The translations under genes and the position numbers were made by a program. Under the pieces are notes generated by a model. It did no database searches, was not told the DNA's origin, and worked only from the letters and a program-made list of their open reading frames with translations. DNA of 22,961 nucleotides, taken from the NCBI GenBank assembly GCA_004366195.1, contig SIRV01000130.1:1-22961 (forward strand), given 5' to 3'. Within the stretch, counting starts at the first letter, position 1, and each line of letters starts with the position of its first letter. Source of the stretch: Actinomycetota bacterium (GTDB lineage: Bacteria > Actinomycetota > UBA4738 > HRBIN12). This document shows, piece by piece, positions 13,940 through 20,988 of the stretch.

Positions 13940-15208
13940 TCACGCACGCACGTGCGTCAGGAGGACCTCTTCGTACACCGCGCGGAGCTCGCGCGCGGTC
14001 GCCTCCCAGGAGAAGCGCCTCGCGTGCTCGACCCCCGCGAGCCCCATCCGGCGACCGAGATCGGGCTCGCTCAGCAGCCGCAGGACCGCGACCGCATGAT
14101 CGGCCGGATCGTGCCCTTCGACCAGGAACCCGGTCGCCTCGCTCAGCACGACGTAGCGGAGCCCGCCCACCCGGGTCGCGACGACGGGGATGCCGCAGGC
14201 CTGAGCCTCCAGAGCGACGAGGCCGAACGACTCCGAGCGCGAGGGCACGAGCAGGACCTCGGCGGCCGCGTAGAAGTCCGCGAGTCGGTTCTGTGGCTGG
14301 GGCGGGAACAGCATCACGCGCTCCTGCACCCCGAGGGCTCGAGCGAGATCCATGATCCGGGCCACCTCCGCCCCGCTGCCCGTGCCGCTCGGCCCTCCGA
14401 CGATCGCCAGCACCACGTCCCGTGTGCCGGCGGGGTCGCGGGCCACCACCTCGGCCAGGGTGCGGACGGCGACGTCCGGCGCCTTGTGCGCCTGCAGGCG
14501 ACCGACGAAGAGCAGCAGCCGCACGTCCGCCATGTGGAGCCGCTCGGCCGCGGCTCGCCGCGGGCGCGGGGCGAACAGCTCGTGATCGACCCCCGGGGGG
14601 ACGAGCCGGATCCGCTCGGGGTCGGCCCCGTACAGGCCGACCAGCTGCGCGGCCTCGGACGGGGTGGCGGCCACCACCCGGTCCGCGCCCGCGATCACCC
14701 GCTCCTCGCCCCGCAGCCGCGCCGGCGGCTCCGGAGCCTCCCCCGGAGCGAGGGAGCGGTTCTTGACCTTGGCGAGCGTGTGGAAGGACGCCACCAGGGG
14801 CACCCCCCACCGTTCCCTGAGCGTGCAGGCCACCTCCCCCGAGAGCCAGTAGTGGGCGTGGACCAGGTCGTACCCGCCGACCAGACCCGCGCGCCGCTCG
14901 ACACCCTCGATGAACGCCGGCACGAACGAGACGAGCTCCTCCTTGGGGACGGGCGCCTTTGGGCCCGCCGTCACCTGCACGACCTCGGCGCCCGGCGCGA
15001 GCTCGGTGATCTCGGCGACGTCCGGCGAGCGGCGGCGGGTGAACACATCCACGTCCATGCCGCAGGCGGCCACGCGAACCGCGGCCGAACGCACGTAGAC
15101 GTTCATGCCACCGGAGTCGCCGGTCCCCGGCTGGTCCAGGGGCGAGGTGTGCATGCTGATCACGGCCACCCGTGGGCGGCGCATCGCGGCGTCGGGAAGC
15201 TCCCCCAC
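13940..15208 (-). CDS. mshA: Family 4 glycosyltransferase, MshA-like (D-inositol-3-phosphate glycosyltransferase)
   Basis: 422 residues. MshA joins N-acetylglucosamine from UDP-GlcNAc to inositol 3-phosphate, the first step of mycothiol synthesis. Seen: HTSPLDQPGTGDSGGMNVYV (20-39), the hallmark N-terminal loop of MshA; HAHYWLSG (118-124); SFHTLAKVKN (141-150), both conserved in MshA; LVPPGVD (202-208); FVGRLQAHKAPD (234-245); and the GT4 E-x7-E pair Glu326/Glu334 in SESFGLVALEA. GTG 15208 is used because a TACCAT -10 box ends 6 bases upstream; ATG 15184 is the alternative, with GGGGAG rather far away. No other mycothiol genes are in the window. A sucrose-phosphate-synthase-like role is possible but the N-terminal loop argues for MshA. 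Confidence 0.85.
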   Translation of the reverse strand: MGELPDAAMRRPRVAVISMHTSPLDQPGTGDSGGMNVYVRSAAVRVAACGMDVDVFTRRRSPDVAEITELAPGAEVVQVTAGPKAPVPKEELVSFVPAFIEGVERRAGLVGGYDLVHAHYWLSGEVACTLRERWGVPLVASFHTLAKVKNRSLAPGEAPEPPARLRGEERVIAGADRVVAATPSEAAQLVGLYGADPERIRLVPPGVDHELFAPRPRRAAAERLHMADVRLLLFVGRLQAHKAPDVAVRTLAEVVARDPAGTRDVVLAIVGGPSGTGSGAEVARIMDLARALGVQERVMLFPPQPQNRLADFYAAAEVLLVPSRSESFGLVALEAQACGIPVVATRVGGLRYVVLSEATGFLVEGHDPADHAVAVLRLLSEPDLGRRMGLAGVEHARRFSWEATARELRAVYEEVLLTHVRA

Positions 15209-15214
15209 GACCCG

Positions 15215-15220
15215 ATGGTA
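15215..15220 (-). promoter_or_regulatory. -10 box for leaderless mshA transcript
   Basis: TACCAT on the minus strand, then 6 bases and the GTG at 15208. No ribosome site between them. The -35 is not convincing. The gap to the upstream asparaginase gene is only 33 bases, so the gene may also be read from upstream. Confidence 0.4.
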
Positions 15221-15241
15221 CGGGAGGCGACGGCTTCCGCC

Positions 15242-16216
15242 TCAGCGCCGCAAGGACACCACGGGGACGAGCTCGCCGACCGGACGCCCGCCGCCCAGCA
15301 CCGGCCGGCGAGCCACGGCCCCCAGGCGCTCGACGGCGCGGTCGTCGAGGGCACCGAGGAGACGCAGGACGCGGACGAGCGCGGGGGCGGCCGCCCGCTC
15401 GCCGCCGTCGGCCACCTTCACGGCGATGCCCAGCCCGAGCTCCGGGACGGCGGCGCAGTGGAGGGCCTCCGCCCCCACCTTGGTGAGGAGTCCGGGGACG
15501 GTCCGCATGAGGACCGTGTCCGCCCGATCCCGCCCGCCGACGAGGTAGGGCTCGGCGCGCATCGCGGTCACGACCCGCGCGACGTGCGGCGCCAGCCGAC
15601 CGAGGCGCACCGGCGCGAGCGGCCGCGCGTACGCCGTCGCCGCCGCTCGGAGCGGGACGCCGTGCACGGGGACCCCGCACCCGTCCACGCCGAGCTTCAT
15701 CCTCGGCACCCCGGTCGCCGCGCGGACGACCCGCGCGATCCGTCGCTGCAGGGGATGGCCGGGCTCCAGGTACGAGGCCGGGTCGAAGCCCGCCCGGGCG
15801 CAGGCGAGCACCATGCCGGCGTGCTTGCCCGAGCAGTTGTGGTAGATCGGCCGACGCCGGCCGGCCTCGAGCATCGACCGCCGGTCCATGGGCAGGGCGG
15901 GCGGGCACCGGAGGGCCGAGACCCCCAGCCCGCCCCGCCGGAGCAGGGCTCGGACCGCCGCGACGTGCACGGGCTCCCCGTTGTGGGAGCCGCAGCAGAC
16001 CGCCACGAGGCGGTCGGGCAGTTCCTCCCCGCGGAGGGAGAGGACCACGGCCGCCTGCAGAGGCTTGGCCGCCGAGCGCAGGAACACCGTGGTCGAGGGG
16101 TCCCCGCACCACGCGTACAGGCGCCCGTCGGCGTCGCACACGGCGACGTGGCCGACGTGCTCGGACTCGACGAGGCCAGAGCGGACGACGCGGACGAGGG
16201 GTTCGGCGCGCGGCAC
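15242..16216 (-). CDS. L-asparaginase, class 3 (Rhizobium etli type, beta-lactamase-like fold)
   Basis: 324 residues. This family hydrolyses asparagine to aspartate and ammonia and is unrelated to the usual E. coli asparaginases. Seen: the SxxK pair Ser48/Lys51 in FLRSAAKPLQA, CCGSHNGE (74-81) with Ser77, NCSGKHAGM with Cys128 and Lys131, and GVDGCGVPVHG with the third conserved Cys near 181. These correspond to the nucleophile, lysine and zinc-binding cysteine sites described for the R. etli enzyme. No signal peptide, so cytosolic. GTG 16216 lies 7 bases after a TAGGCT -10 box and has no Shine-Dalgarno. It stands between the HD-GYP gene and mshA with short gaps; I see no functional link to either. 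Confidence 0.93.
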   Translation of the reverse strand: MPRAEPLVRVVRSGLVESEHVGHVAVCDADGRLYAWCGDPSTTVFLRSAAKPLQAAVVLSLRGEELPDRLVAVCCGSHNGEPVHVAAVRALLRRGGLGVSALRCPPALPMDRRSMLEAGRRRPIYHNCSGKHAGMVLACARAGFDPASYLEPGHPLQRRIARVVRAATGVPRMKLGVDGCGVPVHGVPLRAAATAYARPLAPVRLGRLAPHVARVVTAMRAEPYLVGGRDRADTVLMRTVPGLLTKVGAEALHCAAVPELGLGIAVKVADGGERAAAPALVRVLRLLGALDDRAVERLGAVARRPVLGGGRPVGELVPVVSLRR

Positions 16217-16223
16217 CGCGGGA

Positions 16224-16229
16224 AGCCTA
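16224..16229 (-). promoter_or_regulatory. -10 box for leaderless asparaginase transcript
   Basis: TAGGCT on the minus strand, 7 bases, then the GTG at 16216. The 36-base gap to the HD-GYP stop contains no ribosome-binding site. The -35 would overlap the end of the HD-GYP gene and is weak. Confidence 0.4.
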
Positions 16230-16252
16230 CGGCACGGCGCGGCCCTCCGGCC

Positions 16253-17029
16253 TCAGCGGCCGAGACGCACGGCGGTCGGCTCGACCAGGCGGATCGTGGC
16301 CGGCTCCTCCTCCACGAGCTGCACGAAGACCCGGACGACCTCGGGATCGAACTGGGTGCCCGCGCCGTCGACGATCTCCTCCACGGCGCGCTCCAGGCTC
16401 ATCGCCGGCCGATAGGGACGGTCGCTCGTCATGGCGTCGAAGGCGTCGGCCACGGCGAACACCCGGGCCGCGAGCGGGATCTCCTCCCCGCGGAGACCGT
16501 CGGGGTACCCCGTTCCGTCGAAGCGCTCGTGGTGGTGCCGGACGAGCTCCTCGGCGCCGTCGAGGAACGTGATGGGCGCCACGATCTGCGCCCCGAGGAC
16601 GGGGTGGGTCCGCATCACGTCCCACTCCTCGGCGGTGAGCGGCCCGGGCTTGCGCAGCACGTGCTCCGGCACCCCCACCTTGCCGATGTCGTGGAGGAAG
16701 AACCCGAACCCGAGCCCCTCGGTGGCCAGGGCGGGATCGATCCGCCGGACCAGCGCGAGCCCGTAGGCCTGGGTCCGCTCGAGGTGCCCGCGGGTCGCCG
16801 AGTCCTTGGCCTCGATCACCATGGCCAGGCTCCGCATCGTCGCGAGGTAGGACTCCCGCAGCTCCGCGAGGACCCGCTCGAGGTCCCGCGTCCGCGCGCG
16901 CTCTGCGCGGTAGAGCTCGCCCAGCTCGCGGGCGAAGATGATCAGCTGCTCCTGGACGGTGGGCAGCTCGTCGTCGCTCGGGATCCCCCGAGCGCCGTCC
17001 GTGGTCTCGATGGTGGGCCGTTCGTCCAT
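16253..17029 (-). CDS. HD-GYP domain protein, predicted c-di-GMP phosphodiesterase
   Basis: 258 residues from ATG 17029. HD-GYP enzymes hydrolyse cyclic di-GMP to pGpG or GMP with a di- or tri-iron centre. Seen: an N-terminal helical segment (about 25-75, QEQLIIFARELGELYRAERA), then GHLERTQAYG (81-90), HD in FLHDIGKVGVP (His113, Asp114), HPVLGAQIV, the His cluster HHHERFDGTGYP (165-176) with the GYP triplet, and ARVFAVADAFDAMTSDRPYR. All motif residues needed for catalysis appear present. There is no receiver or membrane domain, so input must come by another route, perhaps the N-terminal helix. An in-frame ATG at 17161 would add 44 low-complexity basic residues; I prefer 17029, where similarity starts. 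The gene follows an RsiG-like gene on the same strand. Confidence 0.9.
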   Translation of the reverse strand: MDERPTIETTDGARGIPSDDELPTVQEQLIIFARELGELYRAERARTRDLERVLAELRESYLATMRSLAMVIEAKDSATRGHLERTQAYGLALVRRIDPALATEGLGFGFFLHDIGKVGVPEHVLRKPGPLTAEEWDVMRTHPVLGAQIVAPITFLDGAEELVRHHHERFDGTGYPDGLRGEEIPLAARVFAVADAFDAMTSDRPYRPAMSLERAVEEIVDGAGTQFDPEVVRVFVQLVEEEPATIRLVEPTAVRLGR

Positions 17030-17192
17030 GTCGGGGCCGCAGCGTAGCCGACCGATCCCGGCCGGTGTGGGAAGCCGTACCGTAGGCAGCCTGCCCGTTC
17101 GGAAGGCCGGCCGCCATCGGCCGACCGGGCGGAACTCGTCTCCGCCCCGGGTCTCCCCCATCCGTCCGACGGGGTGGTCCGCCGCGCCGGTC

Positions 17193-17207
17193 CCCGCCCC
17201 GGGCGGG
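17193..17207 (-). terminator. GC hairpin directly after the rsiG-like stop
   Basis: CCCGCC (read on the minus strand 17207-17202) pairs with GGCGGG (17198-17193) across a 3-base loop, starting at the first base after the stop codon. No U-rich tail follows. It may be a weak or U-independent terminator of the type often proposed in high-GC actinobacteria, or a pause site before the HD-GYP gene. The bases 17030-17192 that follow show no other feature if the HD-GYP start is 17029. Confidence 0.35.
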
Positions 17208-17738
17208 CTACGTCAGCACGCGCGTGGGGTCCTCGCGGTACCGGCGCTTCAGCTCGTCCTGGAGCCGGTCGAGGACGGCGATGACCTCGGCCCGCGTGCG
17301 GGAGACCTCCCGCTCCTCGCGGACGAGCAGGTCGGCGGCCTCCGCGAGGTGCTCGTCGTCGAGCTTCGTCGGGTCGGAGATCGCGGCGTCGGAGACGACC
17401 CGCTCCACCCGCCGGCGCGCGAGGAGGACCTCCTCATCCGGCAGCCCGATCTTCACCGCCTCGCCGCGCGCGGGCCCCTGGGGCTCGCTGGAGAGGATCT
17501 CGGCCAAGCGCTCGACGAGCGACCCGTCCCCGCCGCCCGAGGCCCGCCGCTCGAGCTCGGCCCGGAGGATCTCGGCGCGCCCCTGCACGAGGCGGCGGAG
17601 GAACGAGAGGTACTCGCGCTCGGCCAGGCACTCGTCGCGGCGGGCGCGGAGCTCCTCCAGGCTCAGCTCCTCGAGCCCCTCCACGAAGGCGGGGTCCCGG
17701 ATCCGGTCGATCCGGCGCTTCGCCTGCTCGCCCACCAT
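17208..17738 (-). CDS. RsiG-like helical protein (aerial mycelium formation/anti-sigma family)
   Basis: 176 residues, nearly all alpha-helix, with the segment LSLEELRARRDECLAEREYLSFLRRLVQGRAEIL (26-58) characteristic of RsiG/AmfC-type proteins. In Streptomyces RsiG is an anti-sigma factor for WhiG that needs c-di-GMP, held by two helices each carrying E-x3-S-x2-R-x3-Q-x3-D. Here helix 1 has R41-S45-R48-Q52-E56 and helix 2 has E142-S146-R149-I153-D157 at exactly those spacings. Both copies are recognisable, each with two or one substitutions. A Gly-rich linker (68-72) separates the halves. No sigma factor gene is in the window. The neighbouring HD-GYP gene could control its ligand. The ATG is only 1 base after AAGGAG; GTG 17735, the next codon, is better spaced and may be the true start. 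A 7-bp inverted repeat lies at 17757-17772 upstream. Confidence 0.75.
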   Translation of the reverse strand: MVGEQAKRRIDRIRDPAFVEGLEELSLEELRARRDECLAEREYLSFLRRLVQGRAEILRAELERRASGGGDGSLVERLAEILSSEPQGPARGEAVKIGLPDEEVLLARRRVERVVSDAAISDPTKLDDEHLAEAADLLVREEREVSRTRAEVIAVLDRLQDELKRRYREDPTRVLT

Positions 17739-17804
17739 GCTCCTTCCCGGACCTCCCCGGCCGTCCGGCCGGCGACGCTGGGATGGTACCGCGCGGTCGG
17801 CCTG

Positions 17805-18842
17805 TCAGCAGACCCGGACCAGCATCTGGTAGGGGTTCACGGCCGCCCCGCCGCCGGGGTGGTACTCGAAGTGGAGGTGGTTCACCGACCCCGCGTTCCC
17901 CGTGCTCCCCACGTAGCCGATCACCGTCCCCGCAGAGACGCTCCCCGAGGCCGAGCTGTAGCCGGACAGGTGCGCGTAGAAGGTGTAGGTCCCGCTCGGC
18001 GCCCGGACGTAGGCCTGGAGGCCGCCGGCCGAGCTCGAGCTGCGCGACACGGTCCCCGGATGGGCGGCCACGACGGGCGTCCCGTAGGGCGCGATGAGGT
18101 CGATCCCCTGGTGCGTATGGCCCACCCTGGGCCACCCGAAGGAGTCGACGAAGGAGTTCGGGCCCGCCACGGGGCACACCTGGATCGGCGAGCTCGGGTC
18201 GGGCGTCTGTCCGATGAGCTGGAGCTCGCGCCGCGCGGCGAGCTCCTCGCGGTACCTGGCGGTCAGCCGGTCCACCAGCTCGTCCACCCGCGCGAACGCG
18301 TCCTGGATGCGACCCCGCGCCGCCTGCAGCCGGCTCGCCTCGGCGGCCTGCCTCGCCTCCAGCGCGAGGAGGTCCTCCCGCTCCATCCGGAGCTCCTCCA
18401 CGGCGACGTCCCGCTCCAGGACGAGGTCGGCGTCGGCCTGGGTGAGGCTGTCGAGGAACTCGAGCCGGGCCGAGAAGTCGGCGATGGAGCTCGAGCCGAG
18501 GAGGAGGTCGATGGTGGCGGCGGGGCCGGCCTGGAAGGTCAGCACGGCCCGGCGCTGGATGCGCGCCTCGATGCGATCGATCGCCTCCTGGAGCCGCGAG
18601 ATCCGCGCCCTCGCGAGGGCGATCTCGTGCCGGGTGAGCTCCAGGTCGCGCTCGGCCTCCTGCCAGGCCGCGGTGGCCCGGGCGAGCTCGGCCTGGACCT
18701 CCGCGAGCCGTCGCTTCGCCGCCTCGAGCTCGGACTTCGTATCGGCGGCGGCGGGCGCCCCGAGGGTGGCGGAGACGGCGAGGACCCCGGCCAGCAGGAC
18801 CGGGCCGAGCCTCCTCCGTCGGGGCCTGGCGGAAGCGGTCGT
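17805..18842 (-). CDS. Secreted M23/LytM peptidase with coiled-coil domain, ACG start
   Basis: 345 residues if begun at ACG 18842. Seen: a signal peptide with RPRRRRLG, a hydrophobic stretch GPVLLAGVLAVSATLG and cleavage site APAAA before DTKSE; a long coiled coil (about 38-190) rich in Glu/Arg/Ala; then the LytM domain with HTHQGID, FYAHL and NHLHFEYH, giving the zinc ligands His, Asp and the HxH pair. The layout matches secreted murein hydrolases or EnvC/PcsB-like activators; with ligands intact it should cut peptidoglycan cross-links. Between the in-frame stop at 18894-18896 and GTG 18545 there is no ATG, GTG or TTG. A start at GTG 18545 would delete the signal peptide and half the coiled coil. 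ACG 18842 lies 4 bases after AGGAGG, so it is the best start, or marks a lost ATG. Confidence 0.85.
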   Translation of the reverse strand, partial: TTASARPRRRRLGPVLLAGVLAVSATLGAPAAADTKSELEAAKRRLAEVQAELARATAAWQEAERDLELTRHEIALARARISRLQEAIDRIEARIQRRAVLTFQAGPAATIDLLLGSSSIADFSARLEFLDSLTQADADLVLERDVAVEELRMEREDLLALEARQAAEASRLQAARGRIQDAFARVDELVDRLTARYREELAARRELQLIGQTPDPSSPIQVCPVAGPNSFVDSFGWPRVGHTHQGIDLIAPYGTPVVAAHPGTVSRSSSSAGGLQAYVRAPSGTYTFYAHLSGYSSASGSVSAGTVIGYVGSTGNAGSVNHLHFEYHPGGGAAVNPYQMLVRVC

Positions 18843-18890
18843 GCGCCCTCCTCGGGTCGTGCGCGAACGCCCGCGCGGACGTCGCGGGCG

Positions 18891-18920
18891 AGGCTACCAG
18901 AGCCGCCGCGACCTGCGCAA
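18891..18920 (-). promoter_or_regulatory. Predicted promoter of the M23 peptidase gene
   Basis: Minus strand TTGCGC (18920-18915), 18-base spacer, TAGCCT (18896-18891). Transcription near 18884 would give a leader of about 42 bases containing GAGGAGG before ACG 18842. This supports a start at 18842 over the far-downstream GTG. Confidence 0.45.
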
Positions 18921-18926
18921 ACGCCC

Positions 18927-20096
18927 TCAGCGCTCCTTCATCGCGGCGATGAGGATGTCGGCGACCTCCGGGCGCGAGAACTCGATCGGCGGCCGCTCAC
19001 CCCGTCGGAGCATCTCCCGCACCCTCGTCCCCGAGAGCGAGATCCGGCTCTCCTCCCCGTGGGGGCAGGTCTTCACGCTCGCCATGCCCTCGCACGCGTT
19101 GCACCAGAAGGCGTGCTCGAACATGAGGGGGGTGATGCCGAGCTCCTCCGGCTCGAAGCGCTCGAAGATCTTCTGCGCGTCGTAGGTGCCGTAGTAGGAG
19201 CCGACGCCGGCGTGGTCGCGGCCCACGATGAAGTGGGTGCACCCGTAGTTCTTCCGGCAGATGGCGTGCCAGATGGCCTCCTTCGGCCCCGCGTAGCGCA
19301 TCGCCGCCGGGAAGATCGAGATCATCGCCCGGTCCTTCGGGTAGTAGCCGGCGAACAGCGCCTCGTAGCAAGCCATCCGCACGTGGGCCGGAACGTCGTC
19401 CTCCTTCGTCTCGCCCATGAGGGGGTGGACGAGGAGGCCGTCGACGATCTCGAGCGCGCACTTCTGGATGTACTCGTGGGCCCGGTGGATCGGGTTGCGG
19501 GTCTGGAAGCCGACGACGGTGCGCCAGCCCCGCTCGCGGAAGGCGGCGCGGGTCTGCGCGGGCGTCAGCCGGTACTCGAGGAAGTCGCGGTGCTCCGGCA
19601 GTCGGAGCGCCCGCACCGGGCCGGCCAGGCAGAAGTCGCCGGCCTCGGCCAGGGCCTTCACGCCGGGGTGCGCGAGGTCCGTGGTGCCGAACACGCCGAG
19701 CGCCTCCCGCTCCCGGTCCCGGCGGAAGATCTCGGCGACCTCGACGACGGCGAGTGGCTCGCCCCCCTCCTCGGCGAGGAGCGCCACGGCCTCCGCGCCG
19801 CCGATCCGCTTCACCGCCTCCTCGTCGAGGGAGAGCGTGACCGGGATCGACCACGCCAGGCCGTTCTCCAGGTGCATCGTCTCCAGCACCGAGCGGTAGT
19901 CGCGCTCGCCCTGGAAGCCGGTGAGGGGCGAGAGCGCCCCCACGGTGAGCAGCTCGAGGTCGGAGAGCTCGCGGGGGCTCACGACCACCTTCGGCAGGTT
20001 GCGCGCCCGCCGCGCGAGCGCCTCGGCCTCCGCGCCCTCGGCGAGCAGGTTCACGAGCGTCCCCCCGTGGGGCGCGATGGGGTCCTGATCGTTCAT
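18927..20096 (-). CDS. sat: Sulfate adenylyltransferase (ATP sulfurylase, homomeric Sat type)
   Basis: 389 residues. It makes adenosine 5'-phosphosulfate (APS) from ATP and sulfate, the activating step of sulfate assimilation. Seen: LSPLTGFQGERDY (55-67), the ATP-binding QTRNPIHRAHEY (198-209), HPLMGETKEDDVP (224-236), and GRDHAGVG (292-299). A Cys/His cluster C332-x2-C335...C344-x-H346 matches the zinc site of bacterial Sat proteins such as the Thermus enzyme. There is no APS-kinase domain at the C-terminus. ATG 20096 is preceded by GGAAGGA at good distance. It is transcribed divergently from the APS reductase gene, giving both steps from sulfate to sulfite in one place. Confidence 0.96.
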   Translation of the reverse strand: MNDQDPIAPHGGTLVNLLAEGAEAEALARRARNLPKVVVSPRELSDLELLTVGALSPLTGFQGERDYRSVLETMHLENGLAWSIPVTLSLDEEAVKRIGGAEAVALLAEEGGEPLAVVEVAEIFRRDREREALGVFGTTDLAHPGVKALAEAGDFCLAGPVRALRLPEHRDFLEYRLTPAQTRAAFRERGWRTVVGFQTRNPIHRAHEYIQKCALEIVDGLLVHPLMGETKEDDVPAHVRMACYEALFAGYYPKDRAMISIFPAAMRYAGPKEAIWHAICRKNYGCTHFIVGRDHAGVGSYYGTYDAQKIFERFEPEELGITPLMFEHAFWCNACEGMASVKTCPHGEESRISLSGTRVREMLRRGERPPIEFSRPEVADILIAAMKER

Positions 20097-20249
20097 GGGT
20101 CGTCCTTCCGTCGGCGTGGGCGCGGGCGCGGGCCCGCAGCCGGCCCCCAGGATAGCGGCGCCGTGCACCCTCGAGCGCGGCCCCGCGCCGGTCGGGATAT
20201 GCTGGCGGGCGGAACCGGGGGCGAGGGACCGCCGGGTCAGGGGACCGAG
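20097..20249. promoter_or_regulatory. Divergent sat/cysH promoter region
   Basis: This 153-base gap serves both sulfur genes. On the plus strand TATGCT (20198-20203) is a good -10 box about 45 bases before the cysH ATG. On the minus strand TATCCT (20154-20149) is a good -10 about 52 bases before the sat ATG. Neither has a clear TTGACA-like -35, which suggests a need for an activator. I see no strong operator palindrome between the two boxes and no SAM-riboswitch signature. Confidence 0.45.
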
Positions 20250-20981
20250 ATGCACACCCTCATCAGCGACGAGGAGCTGGCGGCGCTCAACGTGCGGTTC
20301 GAGACCGCCTCGGCGGAGGAGATCCTCCGCTGGGCGCTCGTGGACTCCGGCATCGAGCGGATCGCGATCGCCTCCGCCTTCCAGGCCGAGGGGACGTGCG
20401 TCATGCACATGGCCTCGCGCATCCGGCCCGACGTGGAGGTCCTGTTCCTGAACACCGGCTACCACTTCGCCGAGACCCTGGCTTTCAAGGAGCAGCTCGC
20501 CGAGCGCCTGGGCCTCACCGTCACCGACCTCGTCGGCCGCTACACCGTGGAGGAGCAGGCCGAGCGCTTCGGCCCCCGCCTGTACGAGCGGGACCCCGAC
20601 CTCTGCTGCGAGCTCAACAAGGTCCAGCCGATGTTCGAGGCGCTGCAGAAGCTCGACGCGTGGATCACGGCCTTCCGGCGGGACTCCGCCCCGACCCGGG
20701 CCAACGCGCCGATCCTCGACCGGTACGAGCTCGAGCCGGGACGCCCGATCCTGAAGATCAACCCCGTCGCGACCTGGACCCGGCGCGACACCTGGACGTA
20801 CCTGCGGGAGCACGACCTCCCCCACAACCCGCTGTACGACCTCGGCTACGCCTCGATCGGCTGCGCCCCGTGCACCCGGATGCGCTTCCCCGGCGAGCCC
20901 GAGCGCGCGGGACGCTGGGCCGGCCTGGCCAAGTGGGAGTGCGGCATCCACGAGCGCGAGGCCGCCGGCCCCGTGCCGTGA
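20250..20981 (+). CDS. cysH: Adenylyl-sulfate (APS) reductase, thioredoxin-dependent
   Basis: 243 residues. It reduces APS to sulfite and AMP. Seen: SAFQAEG (42-48) where the PP-loop-type site lies, FLNTGYHFAET (66-76), the four 4Fe-4S cysteines Cys119-Cys120 and Cys205-x2-Cys208 (DLCCELNK and IGCAPCTR), and the C-terminal catalytic Cys231 in ECGIHE. The iron-sulfur cysteines are the accepted mark of APS rather than PAPS reductases, so this organism reduces APS directly and needs no APS kinase here. ATG 20250 has AGGGGA 6 bases upstream. It ends 7 bases from the convergent ADP-ribosylglycohydrolase-like gene. Confidence 0.96.
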   Translation: MHTLISDEELAALNVRFETASAEEILRWALVDSGIERIAIASAFQAEGTCVMHMASRIRPDVEVLFLNTGYHFAETLAFKEQLAERLGLTVTDLVGRYTVEEQAERFGPRLYERDPDLCCELNKVQPMFEALQKLDAWITAFRRDSAPTRANAPILDRYELEPGRPILKINPVATWTRRDTWTYLREHDLPHNPLYDLGYASIGCAPCTRMRFPGEPERAGRWAGLAKWECGIHEREAAGPVP

Positions 20982-20988
20982 CGGGGCC

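Noticed and set aside
13943..13958. Palindrome ACGCACGTGCGT at the mshA stop as a terminator
   Set aside because: No T-tract and inside coding sequence; not enough to call a terminator.
13952..17047. A 1031-codon plus-strand frame opposite mshA, asparaginase and HD-GYP
   Set aside because: Low-complexity His/Arg/Gly-rich translation with no domain; mirrors high third-position GC of the genes on the other strand.
17030..17161. N-terminal extension of the HD-GYP protein to ATG 17161
   Set aside because: The added 44 residues are basic, low-complexity and unlike the family; 17029 is the better start, though not proven.
16938..20981. A 1347-codon plus-strand frame ending in APS reductase
   Set aside because: Everything before 20250 is antisense to genes with clear motifs (RsiG-like, M23, Sat). 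Only 20250-20981 is real.
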